Assembly (NCBI GenBank): GCA_037176885.1
Contig: JAWWNJ010000098.1
Location: forward strand, 310,001 to 374,000
DNA: 64,000 nucleotides
Direction: 5' to 3'
Source: Favolaschia claudopus
Lineage: Eukaryota; Basidiomycota; Agaricomycetes; Agaricales; Mycenaceae
The position numbers and the translations under genes were made by a program. The notes beneath the pieces were generated by a model that worked only from the letters and a program-made list of their open reading frames with translations, was not told the DNA's origin and did no database searches. Below are positions 32,572 through 44,025 of this stretch, one piece after another; position 1 is the stretch's first letter, and the number at the start of each line of letters is the position of its first letter.

Positions 32572-34078
32572 CTTCAGGCAAATTCCTCGAAGGCCTCGGA
32601 CAACGTCGTAGAAGGAAGTCACGGATCTGACGCCACGTCATCACCAGCGGCCACCGTCTCCGAGTCGCTCGCTTCGTTGCTCGCCCCTTCTACGCCAACC
32701 ACGACATCGCCATCCGCACCCGCCCCCAAGCCTGCTCCTAAGCGCGCCGAGAAGACCACTGAAGCGAAGCTGCAGCAAGCCGAAGCTCTTAGATTCAAGA
32801 AGGAATTCCTCTCGAACTCCCGAGAGCGCGTCGAGACTGCAGACTCCTTTGATGCGTTGGCTGGGGTGTTTGGTGACGTCCTGAAGTGGCTGCAGTCGAA
32901 CAGCGCTATCACACAGGAGTTCTGGAAGGTACTCAGCACTATACAGGAACGCCTCGCCAACCACGTCACCATCGTTCGCGAGTCCGAGACGACATCCTCG
33001 TTCAGCGCTCTTCTCCTCCAGACTGTGACTCCCGCACTCAAGCAGCTCTCCGAGAAGACTGAGGCTCAACATAAGGCCATTGCGTCGCTCTGTAAAGAAG
33101 TTGCGTCTGTCAAAGCTGAGAAGACTCTTTCGTACGCCGCTGTCGCCGCTGCTGCCGCAAAGCCGCCTGCTCCGTCTACCCCCAAACCCAAACCGCCTCC
33201 TCTTCCCTCCCCGAGTGACGAACGTACTCTGGTTCGCTTCGACGGCGATGGACCACCTCTCTCTTCGATGCCTCGTACCCAGAGATTGTCTCCACCGTCA
33301 ACAAGCACCTCGTCGCTCTGTCCCTGCCCGCTCTCCTCTATGCCCAGAAGCAGAACGCTAGCAGCATCTTCCTCGTTCCTGAGTCGGCTGCAGACACTCA
33401 GCTCCTTAGCAAGGCGTGGACTCGCTGGGGTCCTAGCATCTTTCCTGGCGCTCGTATAGCGCCTGTTGCGCTCCACTCCCATATACAGGTCAATGGTATC
33501 CTGTTTCGGGACGTCACGGACATGAATCAGCTCAAACGCGAGTTCGAGGTACGCAATCCCGATCTGGGCCCCGTCACTGGTCTGCCTACATGGGTGACCG
33601 GGTCAATCGTCCGCCGTCGGAGGCGCAATCCGCCGCTATCTTGGCAAGCGGTCGCAAGCCCAAAGTCGCCGGATCTGTTTACTTCCTTCTGCAATCTCGC
33701 GATAAAGTCGACCTCGCCCTCTCCCGCGGCCGTGTCGTGCTGTGCTCCACCAGTCCGACAGTTGAGCGTGGATTCCCTCTCCTCCGCATCTCTCAGTGTT
33801 GGGGCTGCCACAAATACGGACACACGCACGCCCGATGCAATATCAAGGTGCCGTCATGCGCCGTTTGTGCAAAGCCTGTTCCCGAGCATGACAATCCCGT
33901 GCAATGCTCCGGGCCCGTGTCTTGCCTCAATTGCGGCGGGAAACACCGCGCCGATTCGTATGCTTGTCCTAAATGCAAAGAGCTGATAACCAAGCTTGCG
34001 ACGCGGATGAAGGAGCTCCACGAGTCTTTGGATAAGTCTTCCGTTTACCCCCTCCCCTACATGCAGTCTGATCGTTGA
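32572..34078 (+). pseudogene. LINE ORF1 (Gag-like) with zinc knuckles, frame-broken
   Basis: The first frame (to about 33255) is Ala/Pro/Ser-rich and then predicted helical, with FKKEFLSNSRERVETADSF and IASLCKEVASVKAEKTLSYA. At about 33255 an apparent 2-bp expansion of a CT run shifts the frame. The continuation (LVALSLPALLYAQKQN ...) is open to about 33597, where a second one-base shift occurs. The last frame (33590-34078) has LILE-type Gag zinc knuckles: CWGCHKYGHTHARC, CAVC...HDNPVQC and CLNCGGKHRADSYAC. This layout is that of ORF1 proteins of I/Tad-like LINEs, which bind the element's RNA. No ORF2 (endonuclease/RT) follows; Ty3 sequence begins about 220 bp downstream. Confidence 0.75.
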
Positions 34079-34301
34079 TTGCCCTTCTCTTCCACTTTCT
34101 CTCCTCATCATTTTTTACCACTTCTTGCCCGTTCCCTATGATCCATATACACCCCAATGGTACCCTCTCTGCACCCCTCCGTCCCCACCCAATCTCTTTC
34201 AAACGTCTCGCTCCTCCATACACTTTCCCCATATGATGTATTTTTACGAAATAAATTATAAGTGGGTTTTGGACGATTCTCGGCCATTGAGTCTGCGTTT
34301 T

Positions 34302-36270
34302 TCATGATTTGAAGTGCTGGATGGACTTGGGAGGACCAGACCTGTATCTCTGAGCTTCAGGGCCAGCAATAACCAGGGCTTCGGTGGCCCGAACATGGAA
34401 CAGCTCAGGTCGAAGCAGGGTAACGTCCTGGTTATCGTCCTGCACTCCATGGTCCGGTCTCCGAGAAAGCGCGTCAGGGCGACCCATGAGGCGACCCGGT
34501 TGGTGGTGCAGCGAGAAGTCGAAACGGGAGAGGTAGAGAGACCACCGAGCTTGGCGACGGTTGAGCTTCTGGGCCTTCCGGAAATATTCTAGGTTTTTGT
34601 GGTCCGTCCAGATCTCAACCGGGTGCTGCGCGCCCTCAAGGAAGTGGCGCCACTCCTCAAGGGCTCGCACGATTGCAAGCATCTCCTTGTTGTGAATCTC
34701 GTAATTCCGCTGCACCTCGTTCAGGCTTTTGGAGTAGAACGCAACCGGATGCCACTTGCCATCGTCACCCTGCTGGGAGAGGACGGCACCGGTGGCATAG
34801 TCAGAGCTGTCTGCCTCGAGCCGGTACGGGCGTTCGGGGTTTGGGAGAACCAGAACGGGGTCCCGAGTCACCCGCCGCTTGAGCTCGTCAAAGGCAGCTT
34901 GCTCTTCAGGCCCCCAGGTCCAGGCGATGCCCTTCTTGGTGAGTCTGAAGAGGGCTTGAGCAACGTCTGAGAAGCTCGCAATGAACCGGCGGTAGAAGTT
35001 TGTGAAGCCAAGGAACTGCTGCACATCCTTCTTATTCTCAGGCGCTGGCCAAGCTGCCACTCCTGCAACCTTTACAGGGTCCATCTCGACGTGGTTGTGG
35101 AGATAATCACGCCGAGGTACTCAATGGGGGTCCGCTCAAACTCACACTTCTCTGCTCGAAGGTAAAGCTTGTTTGCGCGAAGCCTCCGCAGGACCTCTCG
35201 GACGATCTCTCGATGCCGACGGATGTCTGAGTGGGCAATAAGAATATCGTCGAGGTAGACCATGACGTCGCCAGAGAGGATAAGATCCTGGAAGATGTCG
35301 TTCATCATGGTCTGGAAGGTTGCAGGGGAGTTGGTCAGACCGAAGTACATGACCAGCGGCTCAAACAGTCCCCGGTTGGTCCGGAACGCTGCCTTCCACT
35401 CGTCGCCTTCACGGATTCGAACGTTGTTAAAGCCCCATCGGACATCGAGCTTCGTGAAGTACCGGGCTCCCCTGAGTCGGTTGATGAAGTCGTTGATTAA
35501 GGGGAGCGGGTAACGATTCTTCACGGTCATAGCGTTTAAAGCTCGATAGTCCTGTACGAACCGAAGTCCGCCGTCCTTCTTCTTGACGAAGAAGACGGGT
35601 GAGGCCATAGGTGATTTTGACGGTCGAATCCGACCAGTGCCAAGTCCCTCCTCAATGAAGGCATCAAGTTCCTTCTGTTCGAGAGGCGAGATTGGGTAGA
35701 CCTTGCAGTTCGTGGGTTTAGAGTCCGGCACGAGCTCAATGGCATGGTCCCAGGATCGGCGTTCAGGCAGCGAGTCAAAGGACTCCTTGTTGAAAACATC
35801 GTCAAACTTTCGGGCCCATTCGGGAACGTCCGAGCACGCCGGGGCTGAGTTGTTGGCGTATGCCTCAGCCAGGCGCTGGGAGACGGTGCTTCCAGCACGG
35901 ATATCCTCAGAAGGCAGGAACTGGGTGTAGAACACCCGGTCTCCCGGCTCAAGGGGGTCATCCACTTCAGCCGCATCATCCACTTCATCCACATCATCCT
36001 CGTCATCATCCTCGTAGTCCGGGAACAGCTCTGGCAGGTCATCGTATTCATCTTCGCCTAAGTCTATGGCGCAGATGGATGGAAGGGGACCAAGTCGGAG
36101 CTGCCGGAGGATCTCAGCGGCCAGGCGGGACTCTCGGCGTGCAGCGCGAGCTTCCAGGCGAACCTCGGTGCGGCACGTAGAGCACTCGCTGGGGCATCTG
36201 CTCATCTTGACCTCTCGGGTGTCCCAGTCGATCTCCGGGTTATGCTTCCGGAGCCAGGAGTAGCCGAGGA
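34302..36270 (-). pseudogene. Ty3/gypsy pol fragment: protease end, reverse transcriptase, RNase H
   Basis: On the minus strand the segment opens at about 36270 with ILGYSWLRKHNPEIDW, the end of the aspartic-protease domain. An acidic linker follows, then RT with KKDGGLRFVQDYRALN, YPLPLIND, FTKLDVRWGFNNVRI and the catalytic YLDDILI. One missing base near 35095 shifts the frame. The next frame (35084 to 34302) carries FLGFTNFYRRFI, the RNase H start LEADSSDYATGAVLSQ, IWTDHKNLEYF and ARWSLYLSRF. Gag, most of the protease, the integrase and LTRs are missing at sharp junctions on both sides, so it is a double-truncated copy. The linking frames are otherwise open, suggesting a young fragment. Confidence 0.93.
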
Positions 36271-37086
36271 TGCATCATCACGAAAATCAATCAAACGTCA
36301 AAACTGTCATTGGAATTACGGATTAGGAAAGACCTCCGGCTCTGCGTAAACTACAGTGCCGGGAGAAGACTGAGTCCGTTGGGAACAATTCTCTCCGAGA
36401 ATTCGCGTAGAATTCGGGTAGAATTGATGCGAGGCTAAAGCTAGACTCTCGATTCCCGCGCTATCTGACGCGTCACTGCCCTTCCACCACTGCTTATCGT
36501 GCACGGTACATACATGCCCAGCGTCGACGACCCGTGAAAAAGAAGCATGTAAGACTCGTCGCTCTGAATCTCACAAAGCCACGAGTCGATAATACTGTAT
36601 TCAATTCCAGATAATATTTGCGGAGTGTACTCAACCGCCCACTGGAACAGTGGAACGCGCTTTGGTATTACATACTGTCATAAATAAGTAGTATGCTTTG
36701 ATTTGCATGGAGCTTTGAGATTTAGTGCTATGTAGTAGCAACCGGGCAGGGCAAGCCAATAAGCCCAAAAAAACTGTTGTTGATATGTACCCAGCGAGCT
36801 CGAGCCTGCAAATTTCGGACCTCCTGGAGCAGACTCGGGAGGCGGCCTCCATGGCCAGGCTGACTGGCAGTGACGGGAGAGGCGCCGTCGCCTCGCCCTT
36901 TGGGCTTTGGCACCGAAAATGATGAGTGGTACGAGAGAAGGGAGAAAACATTTGATATGCGGCCTCACCAACGGACTCAGACTTCTGAGTGCCGGACACG
37001 CAAAGTCGACAATGTTGATTGCCGGCGAACGGGAATTTTGGGGATAAATCTGACTCCAGATTCGGATTCGCCGACCCCTGAAAAGC
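36271..37086. other. Anonymous region
   Basis: Nothing recognised next to the sharp left border of the Ty3 fragment (about 36270). ORFs around 36630-37000 have no domain. Confidence 0.35.
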
Positions 37087-37590
37087 TCAAAACACAGCGG
37101 CGAATCCTCAATTTCAGGGCCGGATAAGTTAGGTCGAGTTTCCTAAGCATAAACACAGAATTAATACCCTCTTAAACTCGTGCATAAATGCATTGGGATC
37201 TGGTTTCTGGACCCGATAAATCACAAGTTTTTTCAGTGGTTTATTGGTATGCCAAATCACCCATGAAATCTGATGAACTCGAGCTAACTTATCCCTCCTA
37301 TAAATTGAGGTTCCCTGCCACAGCCGGGGATTCCCGGTGCCATGGTCGCCCCCTCAATTTAATGGGGCCATAAGTTGGGTCGAGTTTATCAAGTTTCTCA
37401 ATAGGAATAATTCCTTTGCGAACGGATTCAGAAACGTATTCCGATCTCATTTCTGTTATCAAGAAATCAAAGCTTTCATGATTAGTTTAAGTACAAGATA
37501 TCCGTGTCGTGAAATCTTGGAAACTCGAGCTAACTTATTTGGGCGCTAAATCTAGAAATCGCCGCTGTGAAAAACCACCTCCGAAGTTTT
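37087..37590. repeat. Two head-to-tail foldback units (ATAAGTTAG.TCGAG arms)
   Basis: Unit 1 (about 37087-37330) and unit 2 (about 37330-37590) each have inverted arms with the core CTCAATTT...ATAAGTTAGSTCGAGTT. Right arms of both contain CTCGAGCTAACTTAT. The outermost arms also share ACAGCGGCGA. The units are diverged from each other. This could be two tandem MITEs, or one MITE with another related copy inserted at its centre. Target duplications are unresolved. Confidence 0.65.
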
Positions 37591-37594
37591 TCCC

Positions 37595-39560
37595 ACGACA
37601 TTTTGGCTGTGGCAGGTCAAAAATCGAAACTGAGTCTGTGTGTACCCCTTTTGAGCTCCGAACGCAAAATTACTGATCCTTGGCAGGTGTAAGTGGAAGG
37701 GTGACGGCCTGACCTACAATCTGGGCGGTAATCCGTGCGGATTTTCGGCATCAACCCACGGCAGCGGCACGGCATGGTGGTCGGCAAGCATGTTGACACA
37801 TGGTCTGTGATAGAATTGATCAACATGATGTAAGTTGTTCAAATACGGCGAAGTTTCCCAAGGAATTTGTGCCAAAACGGCTCGTGAAATTGTTTTGATT
37901 TTGCCAGGGACAGAACCAGCTCAATTAACGGAGTCGATTGCGCCATGTTTCGTAATTTTCCCATGAAATCTCGGTGTCCGGCCAAAATTTTGGGGTCAGA
38001 TTTTTTGATTTTGAGTTTTGGGGAAATCGGCTCGTGCAAAACCGTTGTTTGGGTCTATAACATCATATTTACACAGAAAACTAGCCGCCGCCGGAGCATG
38101 TGTCAAACCTTCCATAAATGGAAGATCAAAGTTGCCGACTTGTGTCCGGCACTGTACGCCAACAAGGATTACGCAGGAAGGTCTGGGTATCCGAGAGAGA
38201 CTACATATTACATGATGCCGACAGCGCCAAGGAGATTCGTATCACTGTCCGTGCGCTTTTCCCCCGACTCCGAGCCTTATTCCGGCCGCACAGAAAGTTT
38301 TGGATGGATCTTTCCTGTTCATGAGCGGAAATGGGATCTCCTACCAATAACGGGGCCACTCCCAACTCCCCCTTCCCCACCAATATCTAGCCCGCTCCCA
38401 CCTTGACCTCCCGTTTCGCCTGCGACCTGTAAGTCGAGAAAATATCCTGCGGAAACGAAACGTACCAGAAACGAAACGTACCAGAAACGTTGCCAATGTT
38501 CATACCTGCGGACATTTCAAGTAAGGGACCCACTCCAATCCCTCCTTTCCCTCCGACTTGACCTGCTCCACCTTGGCCGCCGGCTCCACCTACCCAGGGT
38601 TATCGTGAGACAATCGGACACTTTTTTCGGCGGTGCCTAACCGGTACCTGTCACATTGCCCATGGTAATGCAGTCTGCGAAGGAGTTAACTACGTGAATA
38701 CGGACAGAAGTCACGTTATAAAAGGCTACCTTCCACTCCATTCGATAGACGCCGACGGCGCTGAGATGTCGAGATGATGTCAATCAATTGTAATGCTACC
38801 TGGTAAGTACTCCATTTCCTATTGAGTTTAACTTTTGATGCCGAGATAAATATAAAATAATAATATTTGTTTACTTTATGTAGTCCATTCTTGTTTCCTA
38901 TTTACATACCTTTAGTGTTTGTCTATAAGTATCATGTTTGCCACGAATCTCATACTTGGGTATCGTAAAAATTTCTATTTTATGATTTTGAAGTGGAGTG
39001 ATCTTCACTCTTCAATTCTATCCTATACTTTAAAAGAGGACGGCACAGCCTCAGCTCCCGGAAAGGGAAATTTACCCCGTGACATTCTGTCAAAGCCTGA
39101 GAATCCCCGCGGGCGACGCGCGCCGGCGAGTGCAGCGAGCGGCAGTGCGGCGCCGTCGGCCTTGAAAGCAGCAAGTGAGTGCAGGTCAAAACGTTTGAAG
39201 GGTCCTGAGTGGCGAAGGCACGGGTCCCATAGCTCGTTAGTCTAAGTAAGACACGCCGTGTGCGTGACCTGGTACAGCCACTCGGACGCGTTCGGCAAGC
39301 GGCCGATGACACAATAGACCACGTACATTGATATACTGTGACTGTGACATCAATCCAATCCTCTCGGCTTCTTTGCCCGGTCATTTTCGTTTCTGAATGC
39401 TGGCAATTGATGGACTTGATGGCCTGGAAGGCCGCCTGATCATTATCAGCTAGCCGCGTTTTCGTTTTCGATTTTCGTTCATACCGCCATTTCCTTGACA
39501 CTGCGAAGCAGCTCGCTGCTGATCCCCAGCTATCCTCATTAGTCAGCAAGCCAGGAATGA
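37595..39560. other. Anonymous region
   Basis: No gene recognised. A short direct repeat GAAACGTACCAGAAACG occurs near 38456-38490. ORFs up to 189 codons (39549 to 38980 minus) are Arg/Ser/Thr-rich and look non-coding. Confidence 0.35.
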
Positions 39561-39567
39561 TATGGTC

Positions 39568-39771
39568 TCAGCAGCTCACTGTCAGGTCACTGATGAGCCC
39601 TGCAAAGACTTCATTGTGCTTTTGGATCGTCGCAGCATTGTCATCGCTATTGAAGAACTGTGCAAAGGTCCCTTCCTTACTTGCTGTGGCCATATCTTTT
39701 GCGAAAGAACCCAATGCTCTGTGTAAGCACTTAGTAGCTTGACCTACATATGAAGAGCGCATTTGCCTCAC
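39568..39771 (-). pseudogene. Possible NLR/cell-death-domain N-terminal exon
   Basis: The minus-strand frame has ALGSFAKDMATASKEGTFAQ followed by FFNSDDNAATIQKHNEVFA, ending ISDLT just before a GTGAGC donor-like site. Short helical exons with an FxxFFxSxDNxxxIxxHN pattern occur in the N-terminal helical domains of some agaricomycete NLR-like proteins. The similarity is from memory of family patterns and weak. The following exons were not found. Confidence 0.25.
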
Positions 39772-39774
39772 CTG

Positions 39775-40550
39775 CTTAGAGATTGGACATTAGCCGCACA
39801 TCTCCCTGGATCAGTACTAGTGGTCGCTAAGTCTTCGACAATGAGCCTACTGTACTGATTCGACCATAGATTCAAGTCACAGGTCACAGATCTAGAGGGA
39901 CCTGAATTGAATCTATTTTATTTTCGTAACATGTCACAGCGCGTTTTGGGGCCATTTCCCATCAAAATTGATCGGAAAAACGCGAAAAATCCCCCTAAAA
40001 GGGAATTCAATCACTGATGAATGAGGGCAAAAGTGAAGATGAAGTGTCACACCTCAAACCCATTGAATCTACGGTCAAAATAGTACAGTAAGTTGGTCGA
40101 GGCGCGTCGCTAGCTGAACGAAGCTTTCTTTGTTTTTAGAAGTTTGCTAGCAGGAGAAAATATCTGACTAGATATTCAATAATCAAACTGCGCGGACTCA
40201 CTTGAACACGGCTTGTCAGGTCGAGCAGGGGGTCAATAATTGCACTGAGTGGCGCGGTCAAAGGGACACAGCCTGAGACTTGACTCAGGGTCCTCAGCGA
40301 CACCGTCAAGACGTTCCAACCGGTGTGAGCAGTACTGGAAGATGAGGACCTTGGTGAGGCCACGTCACGCAAAGAGGGACTTGTTCCCTTCATAGTCTTC
40401 GCCGGGGTTGGATCAAGGGTGTGCGGAAACCAAAAAAAAATACCTATGGCTGTTTTTTTTTCAAACCGACCTTTTGGCTGAACCACCCTACCACGTAAGC
40501 ATTACGTCCTTCTCCGCTACATAGTACACCGTCGTTCCTCGTTCTATAGT
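39775..40550. other. Upstream flank of the Harbinger transposase
   Basis: No gene and no terminal inverted repeat of the Harbinger element could be located here. An oligo-A and oligo-T pair lies near 40430-40460. Confidence 0.35.
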
Positions 40551-40555
40551 CCCAA

Positions 40556-43500
40556 ATGCAGGATCCTACAGCACTGGCTGCTCTTTATCGTCGACGTGTC
40601 GCTCTCCTCGCCGCCGCAAATGCAGTGTTATTCTACTCCTCTCAAATGCTCGGCCTCGAGAAACCTCCATCTCGTCCAATGCATACGTCGATACTGACTG
40701 GACAAAAATGGCTAGACGAAGTACTCCAAGGACATCCTGATCGCTGTCATCGTGAGCTTGGGATGTCGGCTCTAGAATTTGCGCTTCTCTGGGTGGAACT
40801 AGTGAATCTCGGAGATTTGACAGACAGTCGGTCTGTGAGGGCCCCGGAAAAGCTCGCAATATTCGTGTACTGGCTAGTTCACGGCAGTAGCCAACGGGAG
40901 CTGCAGGAACGGTTCCAGCGCTCGGGCGACACCATCAGCAAGTAGGTCAATAAGGGCCTCGAACTTTTCACCTCCGCCTTCCTCGACAAATACCTTCATG
41001 AACCAGCCAACGAGACTCCGCAGCACATCCGCGACAACCCTCGATGGTACCCTTGGTTCAAATACTGCCGTGGAGCCGTCGACGGCGTCCATTTCCTTGC
41101 CTATGTACTGGAGCAACACATCCTACGCAACCGCGACCGCCATGGTGAAATAACGCAAAATACTTTGGCTGCAAGCGATTTTGAGATGCGATTTGTACAT
41201 GTCATGGCTGGGTACGAGGGAACAGCAGCTGATGGACTTCTTTTTGACCATGCTCGTCGTCACGGCTTCTCTTTGCCCGAGGGCTGCTATTATCTTGCCG
41301 ACGCAGGCTTCCCGAACTGTGACATGCTCCTTGCGCCATATCGTGGGGTCCGATACCACCTCAAGGAATGGAAGCGTGGAAATCGGCGGTACGCTTTTAT
41401 TAATTTGTTCACGCAAGCTGACATCGGCAAAAGACCGCAGACACCGCAAGAGCTTTTCAACCTTCGGCATGCCCAGCTTCGCAATGTCATTGAGCGCATC
41501 TTCGGCGTGTTGAAGCGGCGCTTCCGTGTACTCATCGCGCGGCCTGAGATGGGTTACCGGCAACAGGCTCTGATGGTTGGCGCTGCAGCAGCACTACTGT
41601 AGCACTTTGTATGGGTAAAACGTAACGCGTAACGCCCGCCCTGTTTCGTTTCAACGGTAACGCATAACGGTCGGGTGGTTTCCCTGAGGACTGCGTGACA
41701 TACAAAGATGTCGAATTATCATGTTTGTGGCTGTAAAATCTAGCTGACTCTACTGCTACAACCCTCCTCCTCCTCACTGCACTCAATTGGCACTCTCTAC
41801 AATCTTCGTCAAGATAGAACCGGTACGGTGCATCGGAAGGTGTACCAGAAGCTGGCCGAGGTAGTTTAACTAGTCGCGCGAAGAGGGCTTGTGGTGGACC
41901 CGTCGCTGGTTTAGGTGTCTGAGCGTGCGCCACGGCGCAGTGTTCATGAAAAAAAAAAAAAAAAAAAAGTGTATTACGGAGCCCGTAACAGGAGAAATGC
42001 AATCACAAAGGGCTATGGATACAAAGAAAGCATAAACGAGAGCTAAAAATTGCCCAGAATCCGTTCAACGTTTGGAAATAGATTTTATCGGTGTTTGCCC
42101 GCCCGTTTCCGAAATTCTATGATGTCACGCATAACGCTGAGGCCGTTTCTGGTTTCCATGCGTAGCGTTTCCAGTCACCGAGGGTCTGTTACAGCCGGAT
42201 TGCTTCGAACGGCTTCTAACCAATTAACCTTCGAGAACCCTAGGATGGCTTAGAACCGCTGGCAGTGTGGCTTATAATCCACCCTAAGCTAGCTCGAAAG
42301 ACCTTATAAGCCAAGCAGTGTCTTAAGGGGATTAGAGGTGTCAGGCCATCTAAACAAGTTAATGAAAATGGGAAAACATCGGTAGACGCTCGCCCCCGTG
42401 TAAATTCATGCATCGTGACATGAAAATTGGCCGCACAGAAAACCGCAAAAACGTTTGAAGTCCAAATGCCGAGATGCCGAGTAATGACGTCAGCGCTCCA
42501 CATCCGCAGCACACATATGCTGCGAACGCTGCTCGTCTCTCTTGTCTCCTCCCACCACCACCACGCCTCGACATCGTCGCCGTCAGTAACTCCCCTTCAC
42601 CGCTCAACAGCCCGCATGCATCTCGTACCCGCCCGGCGCCGCTGCTGCCGCTGCCGGCCGTGCACACGACGTCAGCAACTCGAGTCCGTATGGCAAAGTT
42701 AGCGAGAACTTACGACGAAAGGTGCGTCGATCACAGAGCTTTTCACCCTGTCCCTAATCCCTTCCTCACTAGGCTTGGTCGCCGCGTTGCAGTCAAGCTG
42801 CAGTCGACGTCTGACTGCCCCGAATCCGCCGTCATTACCCCAACGCAACTCCCCCAGAATCCCCCTTCTGCACCTCCATACATTCATAAATCGTGTAATG
42901 CTACCCTTTAGGTGAGCTGTCGACTTATCATATTCTGTTCACATTTTTGATCCACACGTCGTGCAGGCCATCGAATGTTCAGATTAATCCCTTAGCGTGG
43001 ATCACACGACAACGACGATGCGCCGGTATGTTTATCTGTTTTCGCCTTCGCTTTCGCCCTCCTCATCTCTACTTTTGCCAGCGTCAACCGCCGCCGCAAG
43101 CCCAGTCATTTCAAGTGGTCCCAGGCGGGGCTGTTTCAATCCGGATCTCAAGATCACTCGCCGCATGCTCGGTGTTCATCTCGTTGTGCTTCGCCCCCGC
43201 CGCGCTCGTCCGTGTGCCGTGGGAAGTAGCGCAGGTAGTTATACTGTACCACTGTACCACCATTTAGAATGAAATAAAACTGTGTTCATCCCTCTTCATG
43301 TGTGATGTAGTACTGTCATAAATACAGGATAACTACAGGATACCTATTGTGCAAGCCAGTGGATCCTAGCGGCTTCCAAGGTGCTGGAAGGCTCTAATCG
43401 CGTAATGGATTAGAGTGGCTTAGAGGTCACCCGAGTGTCTTAGAGGCCATCATGAGGTTTTAACTGTACATTATAAGAGACCCCGAGGCTTGGGGCCTTC

Positions 43501-43805
43501 GAAGACCTTCTAACTACTTCCACGCCGCTATAAGCAATCCAGGAATTTTCCGACATGTTTCACCCACACAAAGTGCTACAGTACACAATTTCCTCCGCAT
43601 CCATGAGCCGATAAATGATCTCGACGAAGACGTGGAATACGATGTCGAAGGGCATCCATTCCTGGCAGCACCAGAGCATAACGAGCAGGATGTACCAGTT
43701 ATTGCAATTGATCAGGTGGAGAAGACGAGAGCGGATGCGCGACGGGATCGAATTGCACAGGCAATGTGGAACGATTATATACTAGATCACCCCGACTTGC
43801 AGTAA
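40556..43805 (+). pseudogene. PIF/Harbinger DDE transposase, split by a 1985-bp insertion
   Basis: Start MQDPTALAALYRRR (40556). The frame holds a helix-turn-helix-like HGSSQRELQERFQRSGDTISK, then an in-frame TAG at 40943-40945, then resumes with VNKGLELF. The DDE core follows: GAVDGVHF (first Asp), LADAGFPNCD (second Asp), and NVIERIFGVLKRRF (Glu). The frame is cut at 41594 by the TA-flanked element at 41597-43581 and resumes at 43584. The continuation is NFLRIHEP...APEHNEQ...RRDRIAQAMWNDYILDHPDL, with stop at 43803-43805. The C-terminal segment is typical of fungal Harbinger transposases. It faces the Myb/SANT-like gene at 44026-45946, the usual partner. Confidence 0.9.
41597..43581. mobile_element. 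TA-flanked element (1985 bp) inside the Harbinger transposase
   Basis: Inverted ends: CTGTAGCACTTTGTATGGGT on the left and CTGTAGCACTTTGTGTGGGT read inward on the right. The TA target is at 41595-41596 and 43582-43583. With a single TA retained, the Harbinger reading frame joins in phase, which confirms the borders. The interior (41600-43560) has no recognisable transposase. It contains an 18-base A run (about 41949) and AGGCTTATAA-like words near both ends, so it may itself be composite. Confidence 0.88.
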
Positions 43806-44025
43806 TAAACACATTTGAATTTTGGTAATCGTTACAATTGTTTCTACGAGAATGCGGGTAATGCTACAATACTATTTGAGACACAGAGGATACAATGCGA
43901 GTTGGAGACACCGATACAGGAACAGAAAAACAACAAACAGCGAGAGTGGAGACTGAGAATCAAATCGACGAGAAAAAGTCTGGGTTATCGTGAGCAACGA
44001 GAAATAGAAGGAGGACTCAACGCAC

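Noticed and set aside
38980..39549. 189-codon minus-strand ORF
   Set aside because: Arg/Ser/Thr-rich with no domain, and no supporting neighbours; probably chance.
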